From an uncultured Cycloclasticus sp. (lineage in GTDB: Bacteria > Pseudomonadota > Gammaproteobacteria > Methylococcales > Cycloclasticaceae): a stretch of 64,000 bases of DNA. Shown here piece after piece: positions 28,088-37,133 of the stretch. The DNA is taken from the NCBI GenBank assembly GCA_913060865.1, contig CAJXTU010000003.1, forward strand, positions 1 through 64,000, read 5' to 3'. Positions within the stretch are counted from its first letter, which is position 1. Each line of letters starts with the position of its first letter. A program made the position numbers and the translations under genes. The notes beneath the pieces were generated by a model that did no database searches, was not told the origin of the DNA, and saw only the letters and a program-made list of their open reading frames with translations.

Positions 28088-28939
28088 ATGATGGCTAAAC
28101 TCTTTATTACTTTGCAACATATCCTGCCACAGCACAGTCTTTCTGCGTTAATGCATAAACTCGCCCGTTGCAAAACGCCCTGGGTAAAGAACGCCATTAT
28201 CAAGGTAATCATCAAACAGTTTGACGTTAATATGTCCGAAGCGGCTGAACCCAACCCAGAAGCCTATGAGTCATTCAATGCATTTTTTACCCGCGAGTTA
28301 CGCGAAGACGCAAGACCGCTAGAACATGAACACACGACGGTTGCTTGTCCAGTAGATGGTGAAATCAGTCAAATTGGCTCTGTAGAAAAAGGTGAAATAT
28401 TCCAGGCCAAAGGCAAGTCATTCAACCTATCTGCTTTGCTGGGTAACGATGAACTAACAAGCGAGTTTGAAGATGGCCAATTTACGACCATTTACTTATC
28501 GCCTAAAGACTACCACCGTATCCACTTCCCAGTGGATGGCACACTGAAAAAAATGGTGCACGTACCTGGTGAACTATTCAGTGTTAACAAAACGACTGTC
28601 GCTTCTATTGATGAATTATTTGCACGCAATGAACGCGTCATCGCCTTCTTTGACACCCCCGCAGGTCCTATGGCAATGGTGATGGTGGGTGCTATATTTG
28701 TTTCTAGCATCGAAACAGTTTGGTACGGTGAAGTAACGCCTCCTCGTCACAATCAAATTCGACGTTGGACGTATAATGATGACACGTTGGGCTATAAAAA
28801 GAACGATGAAATGGCTCGATTTAATATGGGCTCAACCATTGTTTTGCTTCATGGCAAAGACAAGGTCGCTTGGGCCGATGAGTTAACCGCTGGTGATGCG
28901 GTTCAACACGGGCAAGTGATTGGTAAAATTAACGCATAA
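28088..28939 (+). CDS. psd: Phosphatidylserine decarboxylase proenzyme
   Basis: This membrane-associated enzyme makes phosphatidylethanolamine. The 283-residue precursor has FNAFFTRELREDARP, VACPVDGEISQIG, the catalytic His segment YLSPKDYHRIHFP, and the self-cleavage site in FNMGSTIVLLHG near the C-terminus. Cleavage before the Ser gives a pyruvoyl group on the alpha chain. E. coli has LGST here, and the Met variant keeps the Gly-Ser pair. An ATG one codon later is also possible. It probably shares the ppsA transcript, 17 bases after the aminotransferase. Confidence 0.95.
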   Translation: MMAKLFITLQHILPQHSLSALMHKLARCKTPWVKNAIIKVIIKQFDVNMSEAAEPNPEAYESFNAFFTRELREDARPLEHEHTTVACPVDGEISQIGSVEKGEIFQAKGKSFNLSALLGNDELTSEFEDGQFTTIYLSPKDYHRIHFPVDGTLKKMVHVPGELFSVNKTTVASIDELFARNERVIAFFDTPAGPMAMVMVGAIFVSSIETVWYGEVTPPRHNQIRRWTYNDDTLGYKKNDEMARFNMGSTIVLLHGKDKVAWADELTAGDAVQHGQVIGKINA

Positions 28940-28945
28940 CGGTTA

Positions 28946-29566
28946 ATGAAAACCGGAACCATTCGAACCTATTTGTGGCTTATTCTTTTTCTTGGCGTTC
29001 TCACTTGGTCTGGTATAGCACCGAAAGATAATTTCACGTGGTTTCTTGAAGTCTTACCCGCCATTATTGCGCTATGCGCCTTAACCTTAACACGAAAAGA
29101 ATTCCCTCTTACACCGCTAAGCTATCTCTTAATTCTTATTCACTCAATTATTTTGATGATCGGCGGGCATTACACCTATGCCGACGTACCTTTGTTTGAT
29201 GACTTGGCTGAACTGATGGGCTCTACTCGAAACAACTACGATAAAGTGGGGCACTTTGCTCAAGGCTTTATTCCTGCCATTATTGCGAGGGAAATCATCA
29301 TACGTCAGGCGGTCATCCTGTCTAAACACTGGATGAATTTCTTCATCATCTGTTTCTGCTTAGGTTTTAGTGCGTTTTATGAACTGATTGAATGGTGGGT
29401 CGCGCTGGCATCTGGAGAAGACGCCCACGCTTTTTTAGGTACTCAAGGGGATATTTGGGACACTCAATCAGATATGATGTTAGCCCTCATTGGGGCCATT
29501 GTTGCTATTTTCAGCTTATCTCGTCTACACGATAAGCAATTAAGCTCTATCGATGGGAAAGATTAA
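28946..29566 (+). CDS. DUF2238/YjdF-type inner membrane protein
   Basis: The 206-residue protein has about six hydrophobic segments and the family-typical stretch YADVPLFDDL, then YDKVGHFAQGFIPAIIAREI, then FSAFYELIEWWVALASGEDA and FLGTQGDIWDTQSDMMLALIG. Together these His, Glu and Asp residues suggest a conserved polar site within the membrane. Function is unknown. It follows psd by 6 bases, and its 3' end overlaps the convergent epmA by 27 bases. Confidence 0.87.
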   Translation: MKTGTIRTYLWLILFLGVLTWSGIAPKDNFTWFLEVLPAIIALCALTLTRKEFPLTPLSYLLILIHSIILMIGGHYTYADVPLFDDLAELMGSTRNNYDKVGHFAQGFIPAIIAREIIIRQAVILSKHWMNFFIICFCLGFSAFYELIEWWVALASGEDAHAFLGTQGDIWDTQSDMMLALIGAIVAIFSLSRLHDKQLSSIDGKD

Positions 29567-30514
29567 TACCTCATCAATAGATTTCGCCTCTGTCATCAAC
29601 ATTAACAAGCGATCTAAGCCCATCGCGACACCTGAGCATTCTGGCAACCCATGAGATAACGCTGCCAATAAACGTTCATCCATCGGCACCTCATCTAAGC
29701 CAGCCTCGCTCCGTTCCGTTAGTTCATGCTGAAAACGTTGCCTTTGCTCAACTGCATCGGTTAACTCTTCGTAACCGTTCGCTAATTCCACATTATTAAA
29801 GTACACCTCAAAACGCTTTGCCGTGACGGGCTCGCCGTCATCTAGTTTTGCGAGCATCGCCATGCATGCTGGGTAATTCGTAACAAAGTACACGACTTCT
29901 TTTTTTAGCTTAGGCTGAACGTATTGACTAAAGACATAATCCAACCCATTTGCCAAATTGTCACCACAAATACCAAGAGCCTCTGGATTACCACGGTTAG
30001 CTGCGTAATTCATTAACTCACTTAACGTTGCCTGATGAGGGTTTATACCGGTTAATTGCAAAAATATTTGCTGGTACGTTACAGTTGTAAATGCTAAATT
30101 TTGCCCAAAACAAAGCATTAATAGCTCAATCATTTCGCCGATTAGGTCATCCAATTTAAACCCAAGCCGATACCATTCTAATAATGTAAACTCAGGGTTG
30201 TGGAATCGCCCTTGTTCAGATTGACGAAAGGATTTCGCAATTTGGTAAATTGAACCAGAACCCGATGCTAGCAAACGTTTCATTGCAAACTCTGGTGATG
30301 TTTGCAAATACAACTTCTTTGTTTTTGTTAAATCGGTACTGAAGCTGTCTAAATTCAAGTCACAACTTGCCGCAGTTGATAACACAGGCGTATCAACTTC
30401 TAACACGTTTTTTTCCATAAAAAACGCCCTGATCGACTGGTAAAGCTCGGCTCGTTTATACAATAAAGCCGCCGAACAAGTCGGCGGCCATTGCTGATTA
30501 TAATGGTCGGTCAA
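29540..30514 (-). CDS. epmA: EF-P--lysine lysyltransferase EpmA
   Basis: EpmA is a lysyl-tRNA synthetase catalytic-domain relative that attaches beta-lysine to a lysine of EF-P. The 324-residue protein lacks the anticodon-binding domain, as expected. It has FFMEKNVLEVDTPVLS, LQTSPEFAMKRLLASG, FRQSEQGRFHNPEFTLLEWY, FNNVELANGYEEL and GVAMGLDRLLML. It lies 7 bases after efp on the same strand, so enzyme and substrate are co-expressed. Its 3' end overlaps the opposing membrane-protein gene. Confidence 0.96.
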   Translation of the reverse strand: MTDHYNQQWPPTCSAALLYKRAELYQSIRAFFMEKNVLEVDTPVLSTAASCDLNLDSFSTDLTKTKKLYLQTSPEFAMKRLLASGSGSIYQIAKSFRQSEQGRFHNPEFTLLEWYRLGFKLDDLIGEMIELLMLCFGQNLAFTTVTYQQIFLQLTGINPHQATLSELMNYAANRGNPEALGICGDNLANGLDYVFSQYVQPKLKKEVVYFVTNYPACMAMLAKLDDGEPVTAKRFEVYFNNVELANGYEELTDAVEQRQRFQHELTERSEAGLDEVPMDERLLAALSHGLPECSGVAMGLDRLLMLMTEAKSIDEVLIFPIDRA

Positions 30515-30521
30515 TTAAAAA

Positions 30522-31091
30522 CTAACTTTTTACTCGTGCAGAGTACTCGCCTGTACGGGTATCGACTTTGATCACTTCACCAATTTGAACAAATAAAGGA
30601 ATACGTACGACCGCGCCCGTTTCAAGCGTAGCAGGTTTACCGCCTCCACCAGAGGTATCGCCTTTTAATCCTGGGTCAGTATCGGTCACTTCAAGCTCCA
30701 CAAAGTTAGGCGCAGTCACCAGTAAAGGTGCCCCATTCCATAGTGTGACCGTGCATTTATCTTGGTCTTTAATCCATTTCGCGGCATCTCCAACAGCAGT
30801 CGCATCGCCTGACACCTGTTCAAATGTTTCATCATCCATGAAATACCAAAAATCACCATCGTTATACAAATAAGACATTTCTGTCTCCATAACATCCGCT
30901 GCTTCAACCGATTCACCTGATTTGAACGTACGTTCAATGACGCGGCCTGTTTTTAGGTTACGAATTTTAACGCGACTGAACGCGGGGCCTTTGCCCGGTC
31001 TTACAAATTCATTTTCCATGATTGAACAGGGTGCATCATCCAACATGATTTTTAAACCACCCTTGAACTCGCTTGTACTATAGGTCGCCAT
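30522..31091 (-). CDS. efp: Translation elongation factor P
   Basis: EF-P binds ribosomes stalled at polyproline and promotes peptide bond formation. The 189-residue protein has the three beta-barrel domains of the family. The modified lysine is K34 in [13 protein letters not shown], inside the conserved loop. [18 protein letters not shown] closes the C-terminal domain. EpmA follows directly and EpmB is divergent 54 bases upstream, so the lysylation type of modification is expected, not rhamnosylation. The FlhB, FliK and repeat-tail proteins here include Pro-rich stretches that could need EF-P. Confidence 0.97.
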   Translation of the reverse strand: MATYSTSEFKGGLKIMLDDAPCSIMENEFVRPGKGPAFSRVKIRNLKTGRVIERTFKSGESVEAADVMETEMSYLYNDGDFWYFMDDETFEQVSGDATAVGDAAKWIKDQDKCTVTLWNGAPLLVTAPNFVELEVTDTDPGLKGDTSGGGGKPATLETGAVVRIPLFVQIGEVIKVDTRTGEYSARVKS

Positions 31092-31145
31092 ATAAATTCT
31101 CGTTAATAGTTAAATTATAATGTTCTTCAATTAATCGCCATTATA

Positions 31146-32168
31146 ATGGTTAACATGATTAACATTGAAAAAACTTCCTTAATTCCCAGTTGGCAACGTG
31201 AGCTGCAATCTGCCTTTACAAACATTAATGAATTATTAAGTTTTTTAGAGTTAAATGTTACTGATTTAAAACTATACAACGAAGCGGCGAAAAACTTTCC
31301 ATTACTCGTCACCCAAAGTTACGCTGAACGCATGGCTAAATCCGACTGGAACGACCCACTGCTTCGGCAAGTCCTTCCTCATCCGGATGAGCTTGAAAAG
31401 CATCCCGATTTCTTAAGCGACCCCGTTGGCGATAATCCAGCTAGTGTTTCACCTGGCTTATTGCATAAGTACCATGGCCGTATTTTGGTCATCAGCACGG
31501 GAGCTTGTGCCATACATTGTCGCTATTGTTTTCGTCGAGAGTTCCCTTACACTGATAACAGTGCACATCGCTCACAACTCGACTCAATCAATCAGTACCT
31601 ATCAAACCATCCAGATGTAACAGAAGTTATTCTCAGTGGCGGCGACCCTTTAACCCTGAGTGACTCGAAACTTCAATATTTAATCGAAGAACTGGCTAAG
31701 CAACCCCAGGTTGAGCGTATTCGGATACACACCCGCCTTCCCATCGTGTTACCAAGCCGTATAACGAAAAAATTACTAGACACCCTATCATCCACCAGCA
31801 AAAAAATAATTATGGTGATTCATAGCAATCACCCGAATGAACTTAGCGATGACGTATCTAACGTTTTATTATCACTTAAAACGATAGGGGTCACCCTACT
31901 GAATCAAACGGTATTATTACGTGGTGTCAATGATAACGCAGAGACATTGGTTAAGTTGAGCCACCGCTTATTCAATTGCTCCACGATACCTTATTACTTA
32001 CACCTACTTGATAAAGTTACCGGTGCTATGCATTTTGACTCCACCATGTCACATGCCGATGACGTTTATCATCAAATACAAAAAAAACTACCCGGCTATC
32101 TAGTACCAAAGTTAGTTCGTGAGGAGCCAGGCAAAATGTATAAAACTATCATTGCAAGAAACAGCTAG
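31146..32168 (+). CDS. epmB: EF-P beta-lysylation protein EpmB
   Basis: EpmB is a radical SAM, PLP-dependent lysine 2,3-aminomutase that supplies (R)-beta-lysine for EpmA. The 340-residue protein carries the iron-sulfur motif CAIHCRYCFRREFPY near residue 120 (CxxxCxxC). VILSGGDPL, IHTRLPIVLP and NQTVLLRGVND follow. The PLP lysine lies in the C-terminal part near YYLHLLDKV. It is divergent from efp. The hydroxylase EpmC is not present in the window. Confidence 0.94.
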   Translation: MVNMINIEKTSLIPSWQRELQSAFTNINELLSFLELNVTDLKLYNEAAKNFPLLVTQSYAERMAKSDWNDPLLRQVLPHPDELEKHPDFLSDPVGDNPASVSPGLLHKYHGRILVISTGACAIHCRYCFRREFPYTDNSAHRSQLDSINQYLSNHPDVTEVILSGGDPLTLSDSKLQYLIEELAKQPQVERIRIHTRLPIVLPSRITKKLLDTLSSTSKKIIMVIHSNHPNELSDDVSNVLLSLKTIGVTLLNQTVLLRGVNDNAETLVKLSHRLFNCSTIPYYLHLLDKVTGAMHFDSTMSHADDVYHQIQKKLPGYLVPKLVREEPGKMYKTIIARNS

Positions 32169-32264
32169 AATTATTAACATTTTTAAAAATAAGGCGCATA
32201 ATCAACACACCTTATCAATAAACACATTAGATACGCGCCACTACAACAGACACTAGAGAGCAAC

Positions 32265-34046
32265 ATGGATACGCAGAAAAAATTCAAGGATAGAATTAGG
32301 CCTACAGTAATAAAATCTCAGGTAGATTTACCGTTCGAGCCTAATATCACCTCTTGCTTAGAATGGGCCGATTCATTACCCGTTTTAAATACAACATCAA
32401 CGGCCGACATGATGTCCGTCGCATCGCAAGCACTTTTAACGACCGATATTAACCCATTAGATAAATTTAAAATTTCTGAGGCGGTTAAGCCTTGTGTCAT
32501 AAAACTGCTTTCAATCTGTTCAGAAGAGTTAGAAAGAGCGAGCCTGCCTTTAACAAAAAAACTATCTGAAATTTCCTCAAAAACACTAACCGTGTTAACA
32601 AACTTTAGTTTAATTTATATAGATATTGCTTGTTCTACAGGCTTTATGGACGCTGGTACTTCTGGCGATAGTAAGGAGTCGTTCGATTTTTCTGAGCACC
32701 AAAGAGGCCTCGTTCTGCATCGTGCTCTTGAGCTGCTTGAAGTTATTCAATTTTTACAATCACTTCTTTACAAGCAAGTTAGCCTTGATTTTTGGAATCG
32801 AACTAATGCTCTATTTGAGTTTGCCGAAAGCCTATGTATTCACCAGCATGACTACTTAACATTAGATGAAGATAAGTCGACGACGATTGAAAATGAATTT
32901 AAAGAAATCCATTATTTTCATTTAGCCGCATCTAACCGGTTTAGACAAAGTGAAATAAAAACCATTCAACGAATATTATCTTTACAGTCTGATAATATTT
33001 TAATAACCCCAACACGCGATGACGCCTCGACCTTTTGCGTTGATTTATCATCATCGTCACCTGCTATCCCCATATCCGATTTATCAGTCAGCGACAACCA
33101 ATACCGGTTTTTAAACAATGAGCGTCTCATCCAGTTCATGCAAAGTGATGACATTATTGCACCAGAAAGACATGGCGCAATCTCTTTAGTTTCTAAAAAG
33201 CCCATTCTATCCAAAGAGGTTATTCATCAATTATTGCCCAGCTGGCGTGGCGTACAAAGTCGCAAAGAAGCTCGGCATGAGCAATCTGAAGAAGTAACCG
33301 TCTACCCAGGGTTTGATAGTATCATCAGAGCTCTAATACTCAAACAAAACCCTGATTACTTTAATAAAAAGACTCTGCCCACGATAAATGACCCTCTAAA
33401 TTTAGATATTTATGACCTAAGCTTAATTCCTATAGATGACCACCAAAGAAGTCAGTACTTAAAGAATGAAGCTTCCATCAACAAGATCCTCAAATCATCT
33501 TCCATCAACAAGGCCCTCAAAGCACCTGCCGACAACTCGCTTTCCGCCAATAGCATTTGGGGCAAGAAAAAACCCGTGAAACTAGGCGAAAAAGGTGAAT
33601 CACTAAATGCTGAAACAAACGATACAAGCCTACAAGGATTAAACTTTAAAGTACATGCCAATAATAAAGCTCTTTTAAAAGCGTGCGATCTAATTGGTAT
33701 TCAAACCAAAAACCAGGTAGTTCACCTGGCTATTATTAGGCACATCAACACCCTTCAGGACGGAGATATTTCTGTTGGAGCTCAAATGATGGCATCCAGT
33801 CTTAAAATTGCCAACATTAAACCACACGATAAAGAAGCCCCCCAAAAACCGGTCATATTTCTCCAAGGTATTCCTACTATTAATCAGCCTGACGCTATTA
33901 TTAGCCCATTCTCGCTTAATAATGCGCACGAAGATATCGTGCTAAAAACAAAGGACAATATAAGCACTTTTTCAATTGGTGAACTTATCGAAACAAATCA
34001 AGTTTTTACGCATTACACGGTTTCAAAAGAAACCAATCTAGATTAA
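32265..34046 (+). CDS. Unrecognised 593-residue protein upstream of FimX-like gene
   Basis: I do not recognise a catalytic domain. The N-terminal half is mostly helical (SISLLSICSEELERASL-like heptads, LHRALELLEVIQFLQ). The middle has LLPSWRGVQSRKEARHEQSEE and VYPGFDSIIRALIL. Residues about 401-420 contain a duplicated segment (SINKILKSS / SINKALKAP) encoded by a 27-base near-repeat at about 33475-33528. The C-terminal part has VHLAIIRHINTLQDGDISVGAQMMA, which could be a small beta domain. It lacks a signal peptide and membrane segments. It lies 30 bases before the FimX-like gene and is probably co-transcribed. A role in c-di-GMP or pilus control is inferred from context only. Confidence 0.75.
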   Translation: MDTQKKFKDRIRPTVIKSQVDLPFEPNITSCLEWADSLPVLNTTSTADMMSVASQALLTTDINPLDKFKISEAVKPCVIKLLSICSEELERASLPLTKKLSEISSKTLTVLTNFSLIYIDIACSTGFMDAGTSGDSKESFDFSEHQRGLVLHRALELLEVIQFLQSLLYKQVSLDFWNRTNALFEFAESLCIHQHDYLTLDEDKSTTIENEFKEIHYFHLAASNRFRQSEIKTIQRILSLQSDNILITPTRDDASTFCVDLSSSSPAIPISDLSVSDNQYRFLNNERLIQFMQSDDIIAPERHGAISLVSKKPILSKEVIHQLLPSWRGVQSRKEARHEQSEEVTVYPGFDSIIRALILKQNPDYFNKKTLPTINDPLNLDIYDLSLIPIDDHQRSQYLKNEASINKILKSSSINKALKAPADNSLSANSIWGKKKPVKLGEKGESLNAETNDTSLQGLNFKVHANNKALLKACDLIGIQTKNQVVHLAIIRHINTLQDGDISVGAQMMASSLKIANIKPHDKEAPQKPVIFLQGIPTINQPDAIISPFSLNNAHEDIVLKTKDNISTFSIGELIETNQVFTHYTVSKETNLD

Positions 34047-34076
34047 GGTAGTTTAATACTAATATTTGGCTAATGG

Positions 34077-36158
34077 ATGACTAAGCGGACCGTACTGACT
34101 CTCAATTTTTCAATAGAAGAAAACAAGGTTTTAGATCTTGCGTTAGCCAGCATTGGTGTAGATGTTGTCTTGACACCAACCTCTATAGCTCAATTAAACT
34201 CAGCAAAAAAAACGTTCGCTAACATAAACTTGGTCTTAGTGAAGCTTCATGACACCGAACTTAAAAATACTGAGCTGTTAGAAAAAGTTAAACAACACTT
34301 TTTTCACTTCCCTCTTATTTTAGTGTCTAACAATGAATTAGATCCGCAAGAAAGCAGCCGCTACGATGTCGAAAACATCATTGATATTCGCACATTTAAC
34401 CCTAGTTTCCTTGTTGCAAAATCCATTTCACGTGAGATAAAGTGCCAACAGAATAAATACCAACTTCACCAAGTCAGTTCACAATTTAAAAATGAATCCT
34501 ATCGATTTGATTCATTTTTAAAGCATACTGAAGATGGTGTAGCACTAATTCATGATGGACAATACTGGGCAACCAATTCGGCCTACAAGCGGATTTTCAA
34601 TATACCCGCCGATGAAAATATTATCTGCTCACCGGTGCTTGAATTTAGTAGCCCAACCGCTTGCCCTATCGGTGGGAATTTATCCAAAAGAAACTTAAAC
34701 ACTTCATTAGAGTCTTTACCTGATGAAACCGTCCTATCCGTTCTTATCCAAACTCGAGATGATGACTCATTTATTACCACGATCTACAAAACGCACTGTT
34801 TTGTTAACGATAAACTATGTACTCAAGTCCTAATTCATAACCCTGATGCATGGAGCAATGTAGAGAAGGGATTTACCGATTTACGTACTTTTGACCATGA
34901 AACAGGCTTGTACAACAAACGATTTTCAATCGAGTATATAGATAGAGAGATGGTCAGTGATGAACCGCATGGTTCACTGGCTATTATTCTTATTGATGAT
35001 TTCCGTAATATTCGAGAACAGCACGGTATTACCTATACTGACGATGTTGTCCGTTCAGTCGCCAATATCATCAACGAGTCCTCTATCAGTAATGAAATCT
35101 TGGCTCGATATGGTGATGCTGTATTCACCTTGTTCTCAGATAAATTAAACCGCTCAGATTTCTTAATAAACTGCCAACAGATATTAACTAACGTAAATAA
35201 CATGTTGTTCGGTGACGATAGTCAATACATTAAATTAACCTTAAGCATTGGCGTTAGTTTTATTGACCCTCGAGTTACAACGTCAAAACAACTTATTTCT
35301 CAAGCAGATAAGGCTTGCGACAACGCGTGCTCAAATGGTGGCAACCAAATCCATGTGTTTGACTCAGTAACGACACCCTTAACTGTCATCATTGACGAGG
35401 AAAATAACACACGTTTAATAAGGGATGCATTAGAACAAAATAGGCTTCACTCTATGTACCAACCTATTGTCGAGCTCTCACAAAAATCGACAGAAAACTA
35501 TGCTGTTCTACTCCGTATTCTTGATGGCAATAATGCGCACATAGCACCCGATCACTTCATTCTTACTGCTGAGAAAACGGGTTATATTAATCAATTAGAC
35601 GAATGGGTACTGAAGAACACGGTAAAACAAATTAGGGAAGCTTCACGACAAGGGATAAAAAGGAGATTTTTTATCTCCATCTCTAATGCAACTTATCGTA
35701 ATGATTCATTTATGGAAACACTGGTGAGTGAGTTAACACTTCATAACATTGATGCTAGTTTATTAGTCTTCCAAATTAGTTTTTCTGATGTAAAGACTGA
35801 ACCGACTATATTAAAAAACTTCATCAATTTGGTTAAAAAAGAGTGTGGTTGCCAAATCGCCTTCGACCAAATTGGCTTCAGCCAAATCACTGATAAAATG
35901 CTGAAGGAATATTGTGTTGATTACTTAAAAATTGACGGCACTTTTAGCCAAAACCTAATTAATAACAAAGAATCGCAAGACATCATTAAAAATATTATCG
36001 AGGTAACCCGTAGAAACAACGTTAAAACTATTGCTAAGTCCGTTGAAAATGCGAATACACTCGCACTTTTATGGAATATTGGCATTGATGCTGCTCAGGG
36101 ATACTTTTTACAAGAACCATCCGACATGATGCGTTTCGACTTCGGCCTTAATAGTTAA
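34077..36158 (+). CDS. FimX-like degenerate GGDEF-EAL protein
   Basis: The 693-residue protein has an N-terminal receiver-like domain (about 1-115), a PAS-like region (about 145-270), a GGDEF domain (about 280-425) and an EAL domain (about 435-690). The GGDEF motif is replaced by GDAVF (346-350) and the EAL motif by AVL (476-478), so neither synthesis nor hydrolysis of c-di-GMP is expected. This matches FimX of Pseudomonas, a c-di-GMP receptor controlling type IV pili. Start is an ATG at 34077 following tggctaatgg. It overlaps the convergent nucleotidase gene by 4 bases. Confidence 0.85.
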   Translation: MTKRTVLTLNFSIEENKVLDLALASIGVDVVLTPTSIAQLNSAKKTFANINLVLVKLHDTELKNTELLEKVKQHFFHFPLILVSNNELDPQESSRYDVENIIDIRTFNPSFLVAKSISREIKCQQNKYQLHQVSSQFKNESYRFDSFLKHTEDGVALIHDGQYWATNSAYKRIFNIPADENIICSPVLEFSSPTACPIGGNLSKRNLNTSLESLPDETVLSVLIQTRDDDSFITTIYKTHCFVNDKLCTQVLIHNPDAWSNVEKGFTDLRTFDHETGLYNKRFSIEYIDREMVSDEPHGSLAIILIDDFRNIREQHGITYTDDVVRSVANIINESSISNEILARYGDAVFTLFSDKLNRSDFLINCQQILTNVNNMLFGDDSQYIKLTLSIGVSFIDPRVTTSKQLISQADKACDNACSNGGNQIHVFDSVTTPLTVIIDEENNTRLIRDALEQNRLHSMYQPIVELSQKSTENYAVLLRILDGNNAHIAPDHFILTAEKTGYINQLDEWVLKNTVKQIREASRQGIKRRFFISISNATYRNDSFMETLVSELTLHNIDASLLVFQISFSDVKTEPTILKNFINLVKKECGCQIAFDQIGFSQITDKMLKEYCVDYLKIDGTFSQNLINNKESQDIIKNIIEVTRRNNVKTIAKSVENANTLALLWNIGIDAAQGYFLQEPSDMMRFDFGLNS

Positions 36159-37054
36159 CTTTCATTAGCGATACCATGTGGCACATGACCAGTAGCAACA
36201 TGTAGTTGGGCAGACTCGCAATGCGCGGCTTGATCATCAAAGAAAATATCCGCCCCAAATGATTTAAGAAACTGCCCTTTTGGCAACCCACCTAAGAAAA
36301 GCGCCTCATCGATTCGAATACCCCAAGAACGAAGTGTACGAACAACTCGTTCATGTGCTGGCGCCGAACGAGCAGTCACTAACGCCGTACGAACTGGCGA
36401 TATATCTTCGGCGAATTGACTTTGCAAGTTATGAAGCGCGGCGAGAAATGATTTAAAAGGCCCACCTGTCATCGGTTCTTTTGCTGATAATTGCTCATTT
36501 TCGGTAAAAGCATCCAAGCCTTTTTCTTTATATATTCGCTCAGACTCATCAGAAAAAATAACCGCATCGCCATCAAAAGCAATACGTAACTGGCCATTAT
36601 CTGTCGTACTACCTTTACCTGATAAAATGGTCGCAGCAGCGTGTCCAGCTTCTAATGCCTTACGCACATCGTCTGGGGATGTAGACAGGAACAAATCCAC
36701 TTCGAAAGCAGATATATAACCGAAAGGCGTTTCACCACTAGTAAACGCAGCCCGTTTAATATCTAAATCATGTTCACTGATAGAGTTAAATACTCTCAAT
36801 CCCGTATCTGCGCTATTTCTCGACAACAAGACGACTTCCACCAAGGATTCAGGTAATCGATCGTTCAACCCTAAAAGCTTCTTCACTAATGGATAAGCAA
36901 CACCGGGATTAAGAGGCTCGTCTTCTCTAGCAATTTGATAAGCACAATAGGCTTCTTTACCTTCGGTTTCAAACACCTTATTTGATTCAACAAGGTCGAA
37001 TAAGGCCATCGAAGAGATGCCTATCGTTAATCTTTTAGTATCTAAAGGTTTCAT
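36155..37054 (-). CDS. 5'-nucleotidase, cytosolic type-I-like family
   Basis: This 299-residue protein matches the family that includes animal cytosolic 5'-nucleotidase 1A (PF06189). It has LTIGISSMALFDLVESNKVF at the start, RIAFDGDAVIFSDESERI with the catalytic Asp pair, EPMTGGPFKSFLAAL, ALVTARSAPAHERVVRTLR, and a closing FGADIFFDDQAAHCE metal site. It should hydrolyse nucleoside monophosphates. It is convergent with the FimX-like gene and stands alone. Sequence motifs are in the right order and no residue looks missing. Confidence 0.9.
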   Translation of the reverse strand: MKPLDTKRLTIGISSMALFDLVESNKVFETEGKEAYCAYQIAREDEPLNPGVAYPLVKKLLGLNDRLPESLVEVVLLSRNSADTGLRVFNSISEHDLDIKRAAFTSGETPFGYISAFEVDLFLSTSPDDVRKALEAGHAAATILSGKGSTTDNGQLRIAFDGDAVIFSDESERIYKEKGLDAFTENEQLSAKEPMTGGPFKSFLAALHNLQSQFAEDISPVRTALVTARSAPAHERVVRTLRSWGIRIDEALFLGGLPKGQFLKSFGADIFFDDQAAHCESAQLHVATGHVPHGIANES

Positions 37055-37133
37055 AATATCTAAATTTTAAAGTTGTTTAGTTATCTTAAGTCATTTAAAT
37101 TAAACAAATATTTCAATTGGAATATTTTACACA

